DNA from: Nannocystis pusilla | GTDB taxonomy: Bacteria; Myxococcota_A; Polyangia; Nannocystales; Nannocystaceae | Direction of reading: 5' to 3' | Assembly (NCBI RefSeq): GCF_026626665.1 | Contig: NZ_JAPNKE010000002.1 | Span: forward strand, 5,929,168-5,993,167 | Length of the DNA: 64,000 bases | In this document: piece after piece, positions 27,623 to 36,885 of the stretch | Position numbering within the stretch: position 1 is the stretch's first letter | Layout: each line of letters starts with the position of its first letter | Notes under the pieces: generated by a model | Databases searched by the model: none | What the model saw: only the letters and a program-made list of their open reading frames with translations | Told to the model about the DNA's origin: nothing | Translations under genes and position numbers: made by a program

Positions 27623-30600
27623 TCAGCGCCCGTCGCGGCCGGCGAGCTCGCAGATCGCGGTGACCAGGTCGAACGGCTCGCACGGCTTGCCGAGGTGCTT
27701 CTGATAGCCGGCGAGCAGCGCCCGCGTGCGGTCCTCGAGCCGCGCGTAGGCGGTCAGCGCCAGCGCCGGCGTGCGCCCGCCGTCGCCGACCGGGCGCTGA
27801 CGCAGGCGGCGCATCCAGTCGTAGCCGTCTTCGCCGGGCATGGCGATGTCGGACACGATCACGTCGGGCCGCTGCTGCGTGACCAGGGTCAGCGCCTGCT
27901 CGCCGTTCTCGGCGGTCAGCACCACGGCGCCGGTCGGCTGGAGGAACGCGGCGACCAGCTCGCGCGCGTCGCGTTCGTCGTCGACGATGAGGATCTTGAG
28001 CCCGCGCAGGTCGGCCTCGCGCGGGACGGCCTCGCCCACGGCCGGGCCCGCGGCGGCGCCGGAGGCCACCGCGCTGACGCGGCCGGCCTGGCTGGCGCGC
28101 GTCGGCAGGCGCACCACGAATTCGGCGCCCTGGCCGACCCCGTCGCTGTGGGCGGTGATCGTCCCGCCGTGGCCCTCGACCAGGTGGCGCACGATCGCCA
28201 GGCCGAGCCCGAGCCCGCCGTGCTGGCGCGTGGTGCCCGAGTCCTCCTGGCGGAACTTGTCGAAGATGTGCGGCAGGAACTCGGCCCCGATCCCACGGCC
28301 GGTGTCCTTGACGGTGATCACCACGAGGTTGCGCCCGGTCAGCTCGAGCGTCACGTCGACCTTGCCCCCGCGCTCGCTGAACTTGACCGCGTTGCTCAGC
28401 AGGTTCCACAGGATCTGCTGCACGCGCTCGGCGTCGCAGACCAGCGGGATCACCGGCGGCTCGGGCCAGAACGCGAGGCGCACCCCCTTCGCCTCGGCGG
28501 CCGGGCGGACGATGTCGAGCGCGGCCTCGGCGATCTGGACCAGCTCGGCCGGACCGACCCGCAGCTGCAGCTTGCCCGTGATGATGCGCGTGGTGTCGAG
28601 CAGGTCCTTGATGAGCCCCGCCTGCGCCGACGCGTTGCGGTCGATGGCGTCGATCGCCTTCTGCCGCTGCTCCTCGCTCAGGCCGGTCCGCCGCAGCACC
28701 CGCGACCAGCCGAGGATCGCCTGCAGCGGCGTGCGCAGCTCGTGCGACACGACCGCGAGGAACTCGTCCTTGGCCCGGTTGGCCGCGTCGACGCGGGCGC
28801 GCTCGCGGCGGGACAGCTCGAGCAGGCGGGCGTTGTCGAGGGCGAGGGCGATCCGGCGCCCGAGCTCCTCGGCCAGCGCGAGGTCGTGGTTGTCGTAGAG
28901 CCGCCCCGAGCCCTTCCACGTGCCGACCGAGAGGGTGCCGAGGATCGCCCCCTGGACCGGCAGCGGCACGATCGCCGACGAGCGGACCGCCAGCGCCGCG
29001 AGGGCCTCGAAGTGCTCCGAGTCGCGGGCGATGCCGGCCAGGATCGCGTCGCTCTCGGGCACGAACAGCGAGCGCCCGCTCGCCATCACCCGCGCGTAGG
29101 TGTGCTCGCCGTCGCGGTCGAGCGGCAGGCGGCCCTGCGCGGCCACGTAGGCGCGCAGGCGCGTCTGCATGGCCGGGTCGATGTGGGCCACCGCGGGGAC
29201 CGCGAACGAGCCGTCGTCGCGGCGCAGGTGGATCACGCACCAGTCGCCGAAGCTCGGCACCACCAGGTCGACCACCCGCGCCAGGGTCGCGTCGCCGTCG
29301 AGCGACTCGGCCAGCACGCGCCCGGCCTCGGCCAGGAGCGCCATCGCCTCCTCGGCCCGCTTGCGCTCGGTGATGTCGAGCACCGTCTCGACGATGCCCT
29401 CGATGTTGCCCTCGAGCACCCACGGGTAATAACTGACGAGGAAGTGCCCCGGCAGCCCTTGCCGCTGCGGCAGCATCACCGACACCTCGACGTCGCTTAT
29501 CGTCTCGCCGCGGTCGCGGACCCGCTCGAGCATCGGCTCGATCAGCGGCGCCACCCACGGCACCACCTCGGACAGCCGCTGGCCGAGGTGGACCTCGACC
29601 GGCAGGTCGTTGATCGCCGCCAGCGCGCGGTTGATCCGGCGGTAGCGGAGCTCGCGGTCGAACACCGCGAAGCCGATCTGCGCGCCGTCGAGGATCGCCG
29701 TCAGCTCGGTCTCGGCGCGCCGGTGCTCGCTGACGTCGAACATCGACGCGACCATGCGCGTGGGTCGCCCGCCGAGGTCGCGGGCGATCCAGCCGCGGTC
29801 GAGCACGCGGACGAATTTGCCGTCGCTGCGGGCGAACCGGTACTCCTCGACCCAGCGCTCGGCGCCGTCCTTGATCGCGCGCTCGACCCCGACCGCGACC
29901 CGCTCGCGGTCGTCGACGTGGATCCGCGCCATCCACCAGTTCATGTCGTCCTCGACCTCGTCGGCGCGGTAGCCGAAGCGGGTCGAGATGGCCGCGTTCC
30001 AGCGCGTCTCGCCGGTCCTCACGTCCCAGTCGCGCAGCGCCTCGTTGGTGGCGCGGTTGACCAGCTCGTAGCCCTGCTCGGCCCGCACGCGCTCGGTCAG
30101 CTCGAGCACCGTCGCCGCCACGCCGGTGACCGACCCGCGCGTGCGCACCGGGTAGAAGCACACGTACCACGAGCGCTCGCCGTCCAGGCTGAAGTGGTCG
30201 GTGGCGTAGGGCACCCCGGTGCGCAGCACCTCGGCCAGCAGCGGCATCGTCGCCGCCAGGGCCGGCGAGATCTCGGCCGGCGTGCGGCCCAGGTGCGACT
30301 CCGGCGACGCCCCGTTGAGCTCCGCCAGCGCCCGGTTGACCCGCACGTAGCGCAGCTCGCGGTCCAGCAGCGCCAGCCCGACCGACGCGCCCTCGAACAG
30401 CGCGTCGAGCTGCGCCCGCACCTCGTCGTCGCCGTGGAACGCCGCCAGCGCCGACGCCAGCTCCCGGCTCGGGCCGACGCGCGGGCGCATCGCGTGGATG
30501 TCGGTCGCGGTGCCGACCCACCGCTCGACCGGCCCGGCCGCGACGCGGACCGGCTCGACGCGGGCGCGGTGCCACCGGAGGTCGCCGTCGCGGCGCCTGA

Positions 30601-30910
30601 CCCGGAGCTCGCACTCATAAGGTTCTCCCCTGCCGAGGGCCTCGGCGTGGCGGGCCGCCAGCGCTTGCAGGTCGTCCGGGTGGATCACCCGGGCCATGAC
30701 CTCGACCGGGGGTAACTGCTCGGGCACGCCGGCGTAGCGGAACCAGGCGGTGTTGACGAATTCGAGGTCTCCGGCGCCGCCGTGGGTCCAGAGCAGGTGC
30801 GTCACCGCGTCGGCGAAGCGCCGCAACGCAACTGTATTTTGAGACAGGTCCGACGCCGATGGGGGTCCAGCGGCCCCCGTTCGCGGCGGATCTCCCGACT
30901 CACGCTGCAC
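27623..30910 (-). CDS. Hybrid sensor histidine kinase with four PAS, GAF and receiver domains
   Basis: A 1,095-residue soluble kinase with no membrane segment. Four PAS domains run from about residue 25 to 525, recognised by NTAWFRYAGVPEQLPP, LLDRELRYVRVNRAL, WNAAISTRFGYRADEV and FDRELRYRRINRALAAIND. A GAF-like domain follows (about 540-690, VVPSFGDWCVIHLRRDDG). The HisKA motif is VVSHELRTPLQAILGWSRVL, with phospho-acceptor His723. The HATPase domain has the N, G1 and G2 boxes (LSNAVKFSERGG, DTGRGIG, GGLGLGLAIVRHL). The C-terminal receiver (ILIVDDERDA, phospho-acceptor Asp1021 in SDIAMPG) suggests phosphorelay to a separate partner. It is divergent from the SIR2-like gene. The signal is unknown. 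Confidence 0.95.
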   Translation of the reverse strand: MQRESGDPPRTGAAGPPSASDLSQNTVALRRFADAVTHLLWTHGGAGDLEFVNTAWFRYAGVPEQLPPVEVMARVIHPDDLQALAARHAEALGRGEPYECELRVRRRDGDLRWHRARVEPVRVAAGPVERWVGTATDIHAMRPRVGPSRELASALAAFHGDDEVRAQLDALFEGASVGLALLDRELRYVRVNRALAELNGASPESHLGRTPAEISPALAATMPLLAEVLRTGVPYATDHFSLDGERSWYVCFYPVRTRGSVTGVAATVLELTERVRAEQGYELVNRATNEALRDWDVRTGETRWNAAISTRFGYRADEVEDDMNWWMARIHVDDRERVAVGVERAIKDGAERWVEEYRFARSDGKFVRVLDRGWIARDLGGRPTRMVASMFDVSEHRRAETELTAILDGAQIGFAVFDRELRYRRINRALAAINDLPVEVHLGQRLSEVVPWVAPLIEPMLERVRDRGETISDVEVSVMLPQRQGLPGHFLVSYYPWVLEGNIEGIVETVLDITERKRAEEAMALLAEAGRVLAESLDGDATLARVVDLVVPSFGDWCVIHLRRDDGSFAVPAVAHIDPAMQTRLRAYVAAQGRLPLDRDGEHTYARVMASGRSLFVPESDAILAGIARDSEHFEALAALAVRSSAIVPLPVQGAILGTLSVGTWKGSGRLYDNHDLALAEELGRRIALALDNARLLELSRRERARVDAANRAKDEFLAVVSHELRTPLQAILGWSRVLRRTGLSEEQRQKAIDAIDRNASAQAGLIKDLLDTTRIITGKLQLRVGPAELVQIAEAALDIVRPAAEAKGVRLAFWPEPPVIPLVCDAERVQQILWNLLSNAVKFSERGGKVDVTLELTGRNLVVITVKDTGRGIGAEFLPHIFDKFRQEDSGTTRQHGGLGLGLAIVRHLVEGHGGTITAHSDGVGQGAEFVVRLPTRASQAGRVSAVASGAAAGPAVGEAVPREADLRGLKILIVDDERDARELVAAFLQPTGAVVLTAENGEQALTLVTQQRPDVIVSDIAMPGEDGYDWMRRLRQRPVGDGGRTPALALTAYARLEDRTRALLAGYQKHLGKPCEPFDLVTAICELAGRDGR

Positions 30911-31050
30911 GGGGCAACCGTAGCACGAACGTCCCGCCGCCCGGCCGCGGCGGAGGGGCCTCCGGCGGGCGACGCGGGCCGAGGCTTGGGGGCGGCAGGA
31001 AACTCGCGGCGCCGCGAGCGTCCGTGTACCGTTGGCGCGGGAGCCGAAGC
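30911..31050. promoter_or_regulatory. Divergent promoter region, histidine kinase and SIR2-like gene
   Basis: These 140 bp separate divergent genes and must contain the promoters for the kinase (left) and the SIR2/nSTAND unit (right). GGGAGCCGAAGC precedes the ATG at 31051, a weak ribosome site. No operator is identified. Confidence 0.4.
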
Positions 31051-31947
31051 ATGCCCTCGCAGTTGACCGACGCCGAATGGAGCCAGCTTCTGTCGCGGAT
31101 CGAGCGAGGCGAGTGTACGCCCTTCCTCGGGCCCGGCGTCGCCCTCGGTCGGCTGCCGCTGCCGGGCGACCTGGCGATGCGGTGGGCCGACGAGTATCAG
31201 TACCCGCTCGAGGACCGCTGGAACCTGCCGCGCGTGGCCCAGTACCTCGAGCTCGAGAAGGGCCCCCGGTGGCTGCGCGAGGAGCTGGCCAAGGCGCTGG
31301 CCGACCCGACCGCGGCCGAGCCCGGCGGCGACGTGCTGCAGCTGCTCGCGGAGCTGCCGTTCACGACGTACATCACCACCGGCTACGACGACCTGCTCGC
31401 GCAAGCCCTGCGCGCCGCGCAGATCCGCCGCGACGACCGCCGCACGCCGCGGAGGCCGCGGCTCGACTTCTGCCGCTGGCACGAGACCCTGCGCTCGGCC
31501 GCGATGCCGACCCCGTTCGAGGCCGACCCGCACTACCAGCCCTCGACCGACGAGCCGTTCGTGTTCCACCTGCTCGGCCAGGCCGCCTTCCCGCAGTCGC
31601 TGGCGCTGACCGAGACCGACCACTACGACCTGTTCGTCGCCACCGCGCGCCACCCGAACACCGTGCCGCCGTCGGTGCACCGGGCGCTGCGCGGCGGCCC
31701 GCTGCTGTTCATCGGCCAGCCGCTGACCGACGCCAACTTCCGCGCCCTCGCCCGCAGCCTCGGCGGCGCCTACTACGGCGGCCTGCAGGACGGCACGCTG
31801 TCCGTCCACGTCCGCCCCGAGGGCAACGACGCCGCGATCCGCTACCTCGAGCGTCACTTCGCCGAGCAGCGCATCAAGCTGTACTGGGGGACCCCGCACG
31901 AGTTCCTGCAGGAGCTGCGCGAGCGCTGGCTCCGCGACCACGAATAG
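31051..31947 (+). CDS. SIR2-like domain protein, probable NAD-binding effector
   Basis: A 298-residue protein made essentially of one SIR2-like domain. The glycine loop FLGPGVALGRLPLPGDLAMR is at residues 25-44. The segment FTTYITTGYDDLLAQAL corresponds to the TxNxD motif of sirtuins, but the usual catalytic Asn is Gly (TTGYDD). The histidine motif is FVFHLLGQ, and LLFIGQPLTDANFRAL matches the late strand of SIR2_2 proteins. SIR2 domains in conflict systems usually bind or hydrolyse NAD. The missing Asn could mean weak or absent catalysis. The next gene, an nSTAND NTPase, starts 14 bp downstream behind a GGAGGT site, so the two almost certainly form an operon. Confidence 0.8.
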   Translation: MPSQLTDAEWSQLLSRIERGECTPFLGPGVALGRLPLPGDLAMRWADEYQYPLEDRWNLPRVAQYLELEKGPRWLREELAKALADPTAAEPGGDVLQLLAELPFTTYITTGYDDLLAQALRAAQIRRDDRRTPRRPRLDFCRWHETLRSAAMPTPFEADPHYQPSTDEPFVFHLLGQAAFPQSLALTETDHYDLFVATARHPNTVPPSVHRALRGGPLLFIGQPLTDANFRALARSLGGAYYGGLQDGTLSVHVRPEGNDAAIRYLERHFAEQRIKLYWGTPHEFLQELRERWLRDHE

Positions 31948-31961
31948 CGCCCCGGAGGTCC

Positions 31962-34267
31962 ATGTCCGCACCCAAATCAGGCCCGCAGAGCCCCTTCCCC
32001 GGACCCCGCCCCTACGAGGCCGGCGAGCGCGACCGCTTCCACGGCCGCGCCGGCGAGCGCCGCGACCTCGCGGCCCTGGTGGTCGCCAACCGCCTCACCG
32101 TGCTCTACGGCCCGACCGGCGCCGGCAAGACCTCGCTGCTGGCCGCCGGCCTGGTGCCCGAGCTCGAGCGCGCCGGCTTCATGGTCATGCCGATCGCGCG
32201 CCCCGGCGGCCTTTTGCCCCCGGGCACCAACCCCATCCACCTGCGCAACGTCTACAGCGCCAACGTGCTGATGCACTGGCACCACGGCGACCTCGACGGC
32301 GTCGTCAAGCACACCATCACCTCGTACCTCGAGGCGATGCAGGACCCGCGGCCCGAGCGCCCGCTCGCCCTGATCATCGACCAATTCGAGGACCTGTTCG
32401 CCACCCACACCACCCAGTGGGAGCAGCGCGAGGCGTTCCTGCGCGAGCTGGTCGAGTGCCTCGCCAAGCCCGAGCGCGGGGTCGAGGAGCGGCCGGTGCG
32501 GGTCTGCCTGGCGATCCGCGAGGAGCAGCTGGCCGAGCTCGAGCGCTACGCGCCGCTCCTCCCCGACCTCCTGCGCGTCCGCTTCCGCCTCGACCCGCTG
32601 CGCCGTCCGGCCGCGATCGAGGTCATGACCCACGCCGCCGGCGGGATGTTCTCGCAGCCCGACGCCGAGAAGCTGGCGACCGACCTCGGCCACCGGCGCG
32701 TGCGCACCTTCGGCAAGCTGGCGCTGGTCCCCAGCGAGTTCATCGAACCGATGCAGCTGCAGCTCGCGTGCGACGAGAAGTGGCGCCGCGGCGGCCGCAG
32801 CGGCGCGATGGCCAAGCCGCGCGACCCGGACGAGGCCCTCGTCCGCTACCTCGACGCCGGCATCGCCCGCGCCCGCGCCGGCTGGGGCGCGGAGGCGAAG
32901 ATCCGCCGCTTCATCGGCGACAAGCTGCTCACCCCCGAGGGCGAGCGCAGCGCGGTGATCCGCGGCAAGCGCCACACCGGCGGCCTGAACAACAAGCTGG
33001 TCGACCGCCTCGAGCAGGAGCGGATCGTCCGCGCCGAGGAGCGCCTCGGGACCCGCTGGTACGAGCTGGCCCACGACCGCCTGCTCGAACCGATGCGCCT
33101 GTCCAACGCGACATGGTTCGAAGCCAGCGCCGCCGCCGCCGCGCCCGCCGCGTCGCGCTGCTGCTGCTGCTGCTCGTCGGCGTCGGCGTGGCCGGCTGGT
33201 TCGGCGCGCAGTGGGCCCTCGACCGCTACAAGGGCCTCGAGGGCGAGAAGTCCGGGGTCGAGGAGCAGCTCGCCGACGCCAGCCGCACCCGCGAGGCGCT
33301 CGAGCAGTCGCTGGCCAAGGCCGAGGGCGCCCACGCGGTCGAGCGCCTGCGGGCCCAGGCGCGCGGCCTCGACGTCGACCTCGTCGGCCTCGCCGACGAC
33401 GTCCAGGCCGCCCGCGGCGTGATCGCCGAGATGGCCCGCTTCAGCCCGCGCGGCCGCGACAACGAGCCGGCCGACCTCACCAACTTCGTCGCCGTCGCCG
33501 CCGAGCTGCCCGGCCTCGGCGCCCGCCTCACCGGACTGGTCCAGCGCCACGGCGAGCTCACCGCCGAGCTCACCGCCGCGACCGCCGCCCGCCCGGTGGT
33601 CGAGGCTGACCTCAAGGCCCTGACCAAAGAGACAGCCTCGCGCGGCCCCGAGCTCGAGCGCCTGCGGGCCGAGCTCGACGCCCTCGCCGCCGCCGAGACT
33701 CGCCAGCGCGCGCGCGTGCTGGCCGAGGTGGCCGGCTTCGAGGCCCCGCAGCGCGGCGCCAGCGGCGACGCCCGGGCCCGCGAGATGGCCCGCGAGCTGT
33801 GGCGCGACGCCTTCTTGCTGCTGCAGCGCGGCAGCACCGAAGACGCGCGCGGCCGGTTCGAGCGGGCCCACCTGCGCGACCCGGCGAGCGCCCCCTCGTG
33901 GGACATGCTCGGACGGATCGCCCAGACCACCGGCGACCTCAAGACGGCCGAGCAGTCCTACCGCAAGGCCCTCGTCCAGGCCCCCGACTACGGCCCCAGC
34001 CTCGGCAGCATGGCGTCGCTGTACCTCACCAAGGAATGGTTCCTCGACGCCGAACGCTGCGCCCGCGAAGCCCTGGCCGCCCAGCCCGACCTGCTGAGCG
34101 CCCGCATCGTCCTCCGCGCGGTCCAGCAGCGCCGCCAGATCGAGGTCGAGAGCGACGAGGAAGGCCTGAGCCCGAAGAACCCGTGCGTCCGCGGGACGGC
34201 AGCGGCCGCAAACCCGCCCGCAGCCGCCCCGCCCGCCAGCCCCGAGCCCGCCACGCCCGCCGAGTGA
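31962..34267 (+). CDS. nSTAND NTPase with TM, coiled coil and TPR, one frame break
   Basis: The start at 31962 is fixed by GGAGGT at 31953-31958. The N-terminal 380 residues are a STAND-type P-loop NTPase: the family entry motif FPGPRPYEAGERDRFHGR, Walker A GPTGAGKTS (residues 50-58), Walker B LIIDQFEDLF (Asp140) and a winged-helix-like KLVDRLEQERIVRAEER segment. A frameshift near 33130 separates this from a basic stretch and a membrane helix (ALLLLLLVGVGVAGWFGAQW), a long coiled coil (residues about 415-610) and C-terminal TPRs (SWDMLGRIAQTTGDLKTAEQ). The intact product would be about 768 residues. STAND proteins oligomerise on sensing a ligand; here the SIR2-like neighbour would be the effector. 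An immune role is inferred from this pairing. Confidence 0.82.
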
Positions 34268-34624
34268 GCCTGACCGCGCGCACCGAGCCGCTCGCGCGGG
34301 CGGCTCGGCGCCGGACCCTGAAGGCCACCAGGGCGCCTCACGCGGAGCGAGGGGGCTCACGCGGCTTCGTTCGAAGCCCCCAACACGAACATGGATGCCT
34401 CTACCGCGACCATGCCGTGGCGCTACCTGGGCGTTTGCCTGCTGCGCCGAAGCGTCTGACGAACTGCGCGGCATCGGCTCGCCGCCGGACGCGGGAACAC
34501 CGGCAAGAACGTATTTAGGACGACATTCAAGGCAGCACCCAATGCCATGCGGGCGGCCTTGACGTGGTCGCCTGCGTGCCTCAGTGTGTTCATTGATCGA
34601 TTTCGCACTCTCCTCGCGAGAACG
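34268..34624. other. Gap after the SIR2/nSTAND unit
   Basis: No gene is recognised. Base composition drops toward the right, as often seen at the edges of transferred DNA. No terminator hairpin is obvious. Confidence 0.4.
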
Positions 34625-35032
34625 ATGGATGGGCCCATGCAAGATCCAGAACTGAAGATCGGCTCCACGGGAGCGCACGTCCTCCGATTGAAGGCGGCCC
34701 TGGCGGCGAAAAATCATATCACCAGTACGAGCGACGTATTCGCCAGAGCGACGCATGACGCGGTGGTCGCATTTCAGAAGAGTAGGCATTGGAAGCCGGA
34801 CGGCGTCGTCGGGCCGCGCACGTGGCAGGCGTTGCTCGGGCCCGAGCGCGAACTCCCCAACACGCTCGGGCTCGCCATAACGGCGCTCGCGCTGATCGAA
34901 GCTGCCCGGGGCGTGCATGAGGTCGGCGGCAACAACCGGGGGCCCGACGTCGAGGCCTACCAGGCCGTCACCGGCATGATGCATCAGGCCTGGTGCGCGT
35001 CGTTCGTAAGCGTACGACGAACCACGTCGTGA
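34625..35032 (+). pseudogene. Peptidoglycan-binding/CHAP-like hydrolase, cut off by IS66 end
   Basis: An N-terminal PG_binding_1 domain (LKIGSTGAHVLRLKAALAAK, ATHDAVVAFQKSRH, DGVVGPRTWQALLG) is followed by the start of a cysteine-peptidase-like domain (ALIEAARGVHEVGGNNRGPD, QAWCASFV), in which the Cys is the expected nucleophile. The homology stops right after AWCASFV, where the IS66-type end GTAAGCG begins (35006). The remaining codons to 35032 are element DNA. Starts at 34625 or 34637 are possible. Phage endolysin and secreted autolysin are both possible origins. Confidence 0.75.
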
Positions 35033-35077
35033 CGGGCTCGGCCCCGAGGAGCTACCAAGCGCCTCGGAGGTTCGAGG

Positions 35078-35278
35078 ATGGACGACGACGAGAACTTGGA
35101 CGAGCGCGGGGCGCTGATCGTGGGGCCGGAGATGCCGAGGCGCGGCAGGTTCACGCTGCTGGTCTCGGATTCGTTCTGGCTTGATGTCACCGAGATCGGC
35201 GATACGGTGCGGCTCGACTTCAGGCCGAGGACGATCCGCGAGCGGGTGGAGCTCTGGCGCAGGAAGTGGGGCCTATGA
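35078..35278 (+). CDS. Small passenger gene of the IS66 relic
   Basis: A 66-residue protein with a mixed hydrophobic and charged body (RFTLLVSDSFWLDVTEIG, then RERVELWRRKWGL). Its TGA overlaps the ATG of the TnpA-like gene (35275-35278), so the two are translationally coupled. I do not recognise the family. It lies between the terminal repeat and tnpA, where standard IS66 elements have no gene. Confidence 0.5.
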   Translation: MDDDENLDERGALIVGPEMPRRGRFTLLVSDSFWLDVTEIGDTVRLDFRPRTIRERVELWRRKWGL

Positions 35279-35424
35279 CGACGCAAGAGCGCTGGCGGGC
35301 CCACGTGGACGCGTGGAAGTCGAGCGGCCTGTCGTGCAGGGCTTACGCGGCGAAGGCCGGCATCAACCAGCGGACGCTGACGTGGTGGAAGTCGAAGGAC
35401 CCGCGGGCGCCTCGCGTTCGTCCC
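35275..35424 (+). pseudogene. tnpA: IS66 accessory protein TnpA, truncated
   Basis: The translation begins TTQERWRAHVDAWKSSGLS and continues CRAYAAKAGINQRTLTWWKSK. This is the helix-turn-helix of the IS66 accessory protein TnpA. After WWKSK the family consensus is lost and the frame runs on without meaning into the neighbouring gene's complementary strand. Confidence 0.75.
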
Positions 35425-35427
35425 GCG

Positions 35428-36147
35428 TCAGTCCCCCTCGGAGAACGCGCGCGGCCGCGGCAGCGCCGAGTCCGGGCCGATCGGGTGGCGCGCGCCGTCC
35501 TCGACCCGGAGCGCCCACACCCGGTACGTCCAGTGCCGCCCGCGCTGCGAGATGTGCCCCTCCACGAAGTACGACGCGACGACCAGCCGCACGCCGCCCT
35601 CCCCCCGCAGCTCGTAGCGCGGCGGGTGATACACCAGCGGCGGCTCCCCGGGCGCGACGCCCCGCCCCGCCCGGCCGCCCCGCCCCAGGTACGACGCGAG
35701 GTCGTCCGGCGGCTCGTCCCCCGTCAGCTGCTTCGCGCCCAGGCGCCCGTCCCAGGCCTCGATGAACGCCCGCGTCGTCCGCAGCACGTCCTCGTCGCTG
35801 CGCCCGCCCGCGGGCGTCCAGCCGCCCCAGTGAGCGACGACGCGCTGCAGCACGTCCTCGGGCGGACACGGCTCGCCCGCGACCGCGACCCGCTCCAGCG
35901 TGGTCATGTCCCCGTGGTCGTGCGCGAAGGTCGTCTGCGTCCACATCTTGACGATGGGGAACTCGGGCCCGAGCGGCGAGGACCCATCCGGCGGCGCGGG
36001 CGGCGGCGCGGGCTCCTTCGGCGCGACGACCGTCGTCCCCCCGGGCGAAGCAGATCCCACATCGCGTCCGGTCGACGGACTCGCGGCGGGCGGCCGCGCC
36101 TCGCAGCCGCCGACGATCAGCATGAGGAGAAGCGGCACCGGTCGCAT
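35428..36147 (-). CDS. Small lipoprotein of unknown function
   Basis: A 239-residue protein with signal and lipobox IVGGC (Cys15) and a Pro/Ala/Ser linker to about residue 55. The folded part begins LGPEFPIVKMWTQTTFAHDH and ends ASYFVEGHISQRGRHWTYRV. No known domain is recognised. Its stop codon sits at the broken edge of the IS66 relic, so the region to the right may have been joined to the element by a deletion. Confidence 0.7.
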   Translation of the reverse strand: MRPVPLLLMLIVGGCEARPPAASPSTGRDVGSASPGGTTVVAPKEPAPPPAPPDGSSPLGPEFPIVKMWTQTTFAHDHGDMTTLERVAVAGEPCPPEDVLQRVVAHWGGWTPAGGRSDEDVLRTTRAFIEAWDGRLGAKQLTGDEPPDDLASYLGRGGRAGRGVAPGEPPLVYHPPRYELRGEGGVRLVVASYFVEGHISQRGRHWTYRVWALRVEDGARHPIGPDSALPRPRAFSEGD

Positions 36148-36407
36148 CCGCGGAGCTTATCGAGACTCGAGCGCCGCCGTCGACCTCGCGCGAAGCTCGA
36201 GAACGCCCCGCTCCGCCGGGACGTTGTTTGACAGGCTCCGCGCGCCAGCACGAGGACGCTCAGCAGCGTCTCGCCGCCAACGTCTTCCGCTCCGTCACGC
36301 TCGCCGACCCGCGGAGATGATCTGAATCGGCCATGCCGTCAAAAGAAGCGCGAGGAGACCGGCAGAGGGAGGCCGAGACCGATCGCCCGCTTTCAGCGCC
36401 GATGATT
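36148..36407. other. Gap, likely promoter of the small lipoprotein gene
   Basis: No gene is recognised. The DNA is less GC-rich than the neighbouring genes, and several short frames have irregular codon use. Confidence 0.35.
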
Positions 36408-36692
36408 TTACGGCGCGGCTTCGGGCAAGCTGCGGCGCACTGGGACCGTGACCGGCTGACCGTCGAGGTAGCGGAACTGGCCGGACATGCGGCGCCGCGC
36501 TGGCGCATCTCGGTGTTCCTGCCGCGCCTCGAAGCATACTCCGGTGAGTTCCCGATCGGCGGAGACGGCGGCGCAGGGACGGCTGTGGACAGTCCATCGC
36601 CGACCATCACCGAGCTCGAGCTCGAGCGCGGTACGGCTCGGATCCCAAGTCCGCGACTTCAGAGCGCTACGTGGCAGCTTCACGGTGCGCAC
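36408..36692 (-). CDS. Possible small protein of 94 residues
   Basis: The reverse frame MRTVKLPRSALKSRTWDPSR is followed by ALELELGDGRRWTVHSRPCA and RMSGQFRYLDGQPVTVPVR, which read like a small strand-rich domain. No family is recognised and no ribosome site is clear. An overlapping forward frame exists but looks less protein-like. This may be a remnant. Confidence 0.35.
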   Translation of the reverse strand: MRTVKLPRSALKSRTWDPSRTALELELGDGRRWTVHSRPCAAVSADRELTGVCFEARQEHRDAPARRRMSGQFRYLDGQPVTVPVRRSLPEAAP

Positions 36693-36885
36693 GATGACGT
36701 CGTCGGTGATCGGGCCAGCGAGCAGAGCCGCCTCAGGGATCGGCCGCGATGGCGCGATGAGGATTTGCGCGTCGTGGTGCGGCGGGCCGTGCGTCCAGAA
36801 TGTGGGCGGGCGCGCAGGTCAACCGGCCCTGCTCGGAGGGTACCGGCGCACGGTCAGGGCGACGGCGAGCACCAAGACTGGCCGG

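Larger units (their letters stand above)
35006..35425 (+). mobile_element. IS66-family element, left end only, right side lost
   Basis: The sequence at 35006 begins GTAAGCGTACGACG. GTAAGCG is the conserved tip of IS66-family terminal inverted repeats. Inside are a small gene and a TnpA-like gene that overlap by ATGA. The tnpB and tnpC genes and the right inverted repeat are absent: TnpA loses similarity near 35400, and the next feature is the stop codon of a reverse-strand lipoprotein gene at 35428. The element is therefore a truncated relic that interrupted the peptidoglycan-hydrolase gene. Confidence 0.75.

Noticed and set aside
27545..30715. A 1,056-codon open frame on the forward strand opposite the histidine kinase
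   Set aside because: It is antisense to an unmistakable PAS/HisKA/receiver protein, its translation is His/Arg/Gln-rich without motifs, and such long mirror frames are expected in DNA with strong G/C third positions.
31051..34267. Reading the SIR2/STAND pair as a classical Thoeris or Avs system
   Set aside because: There is no TIR protein (needed for Thoeris), and the STAND protein has a membrane helix, coiled coil and TPRs unlike the Avs proteins I know, so only a general conflict-system label is justified.
34625..35032. A prophage lysis module
   Set aside because: Only a peptidoglycan-binding and CHAP-like fragment is present; no holin, capsid, tail, integrase or terminase genes are near.
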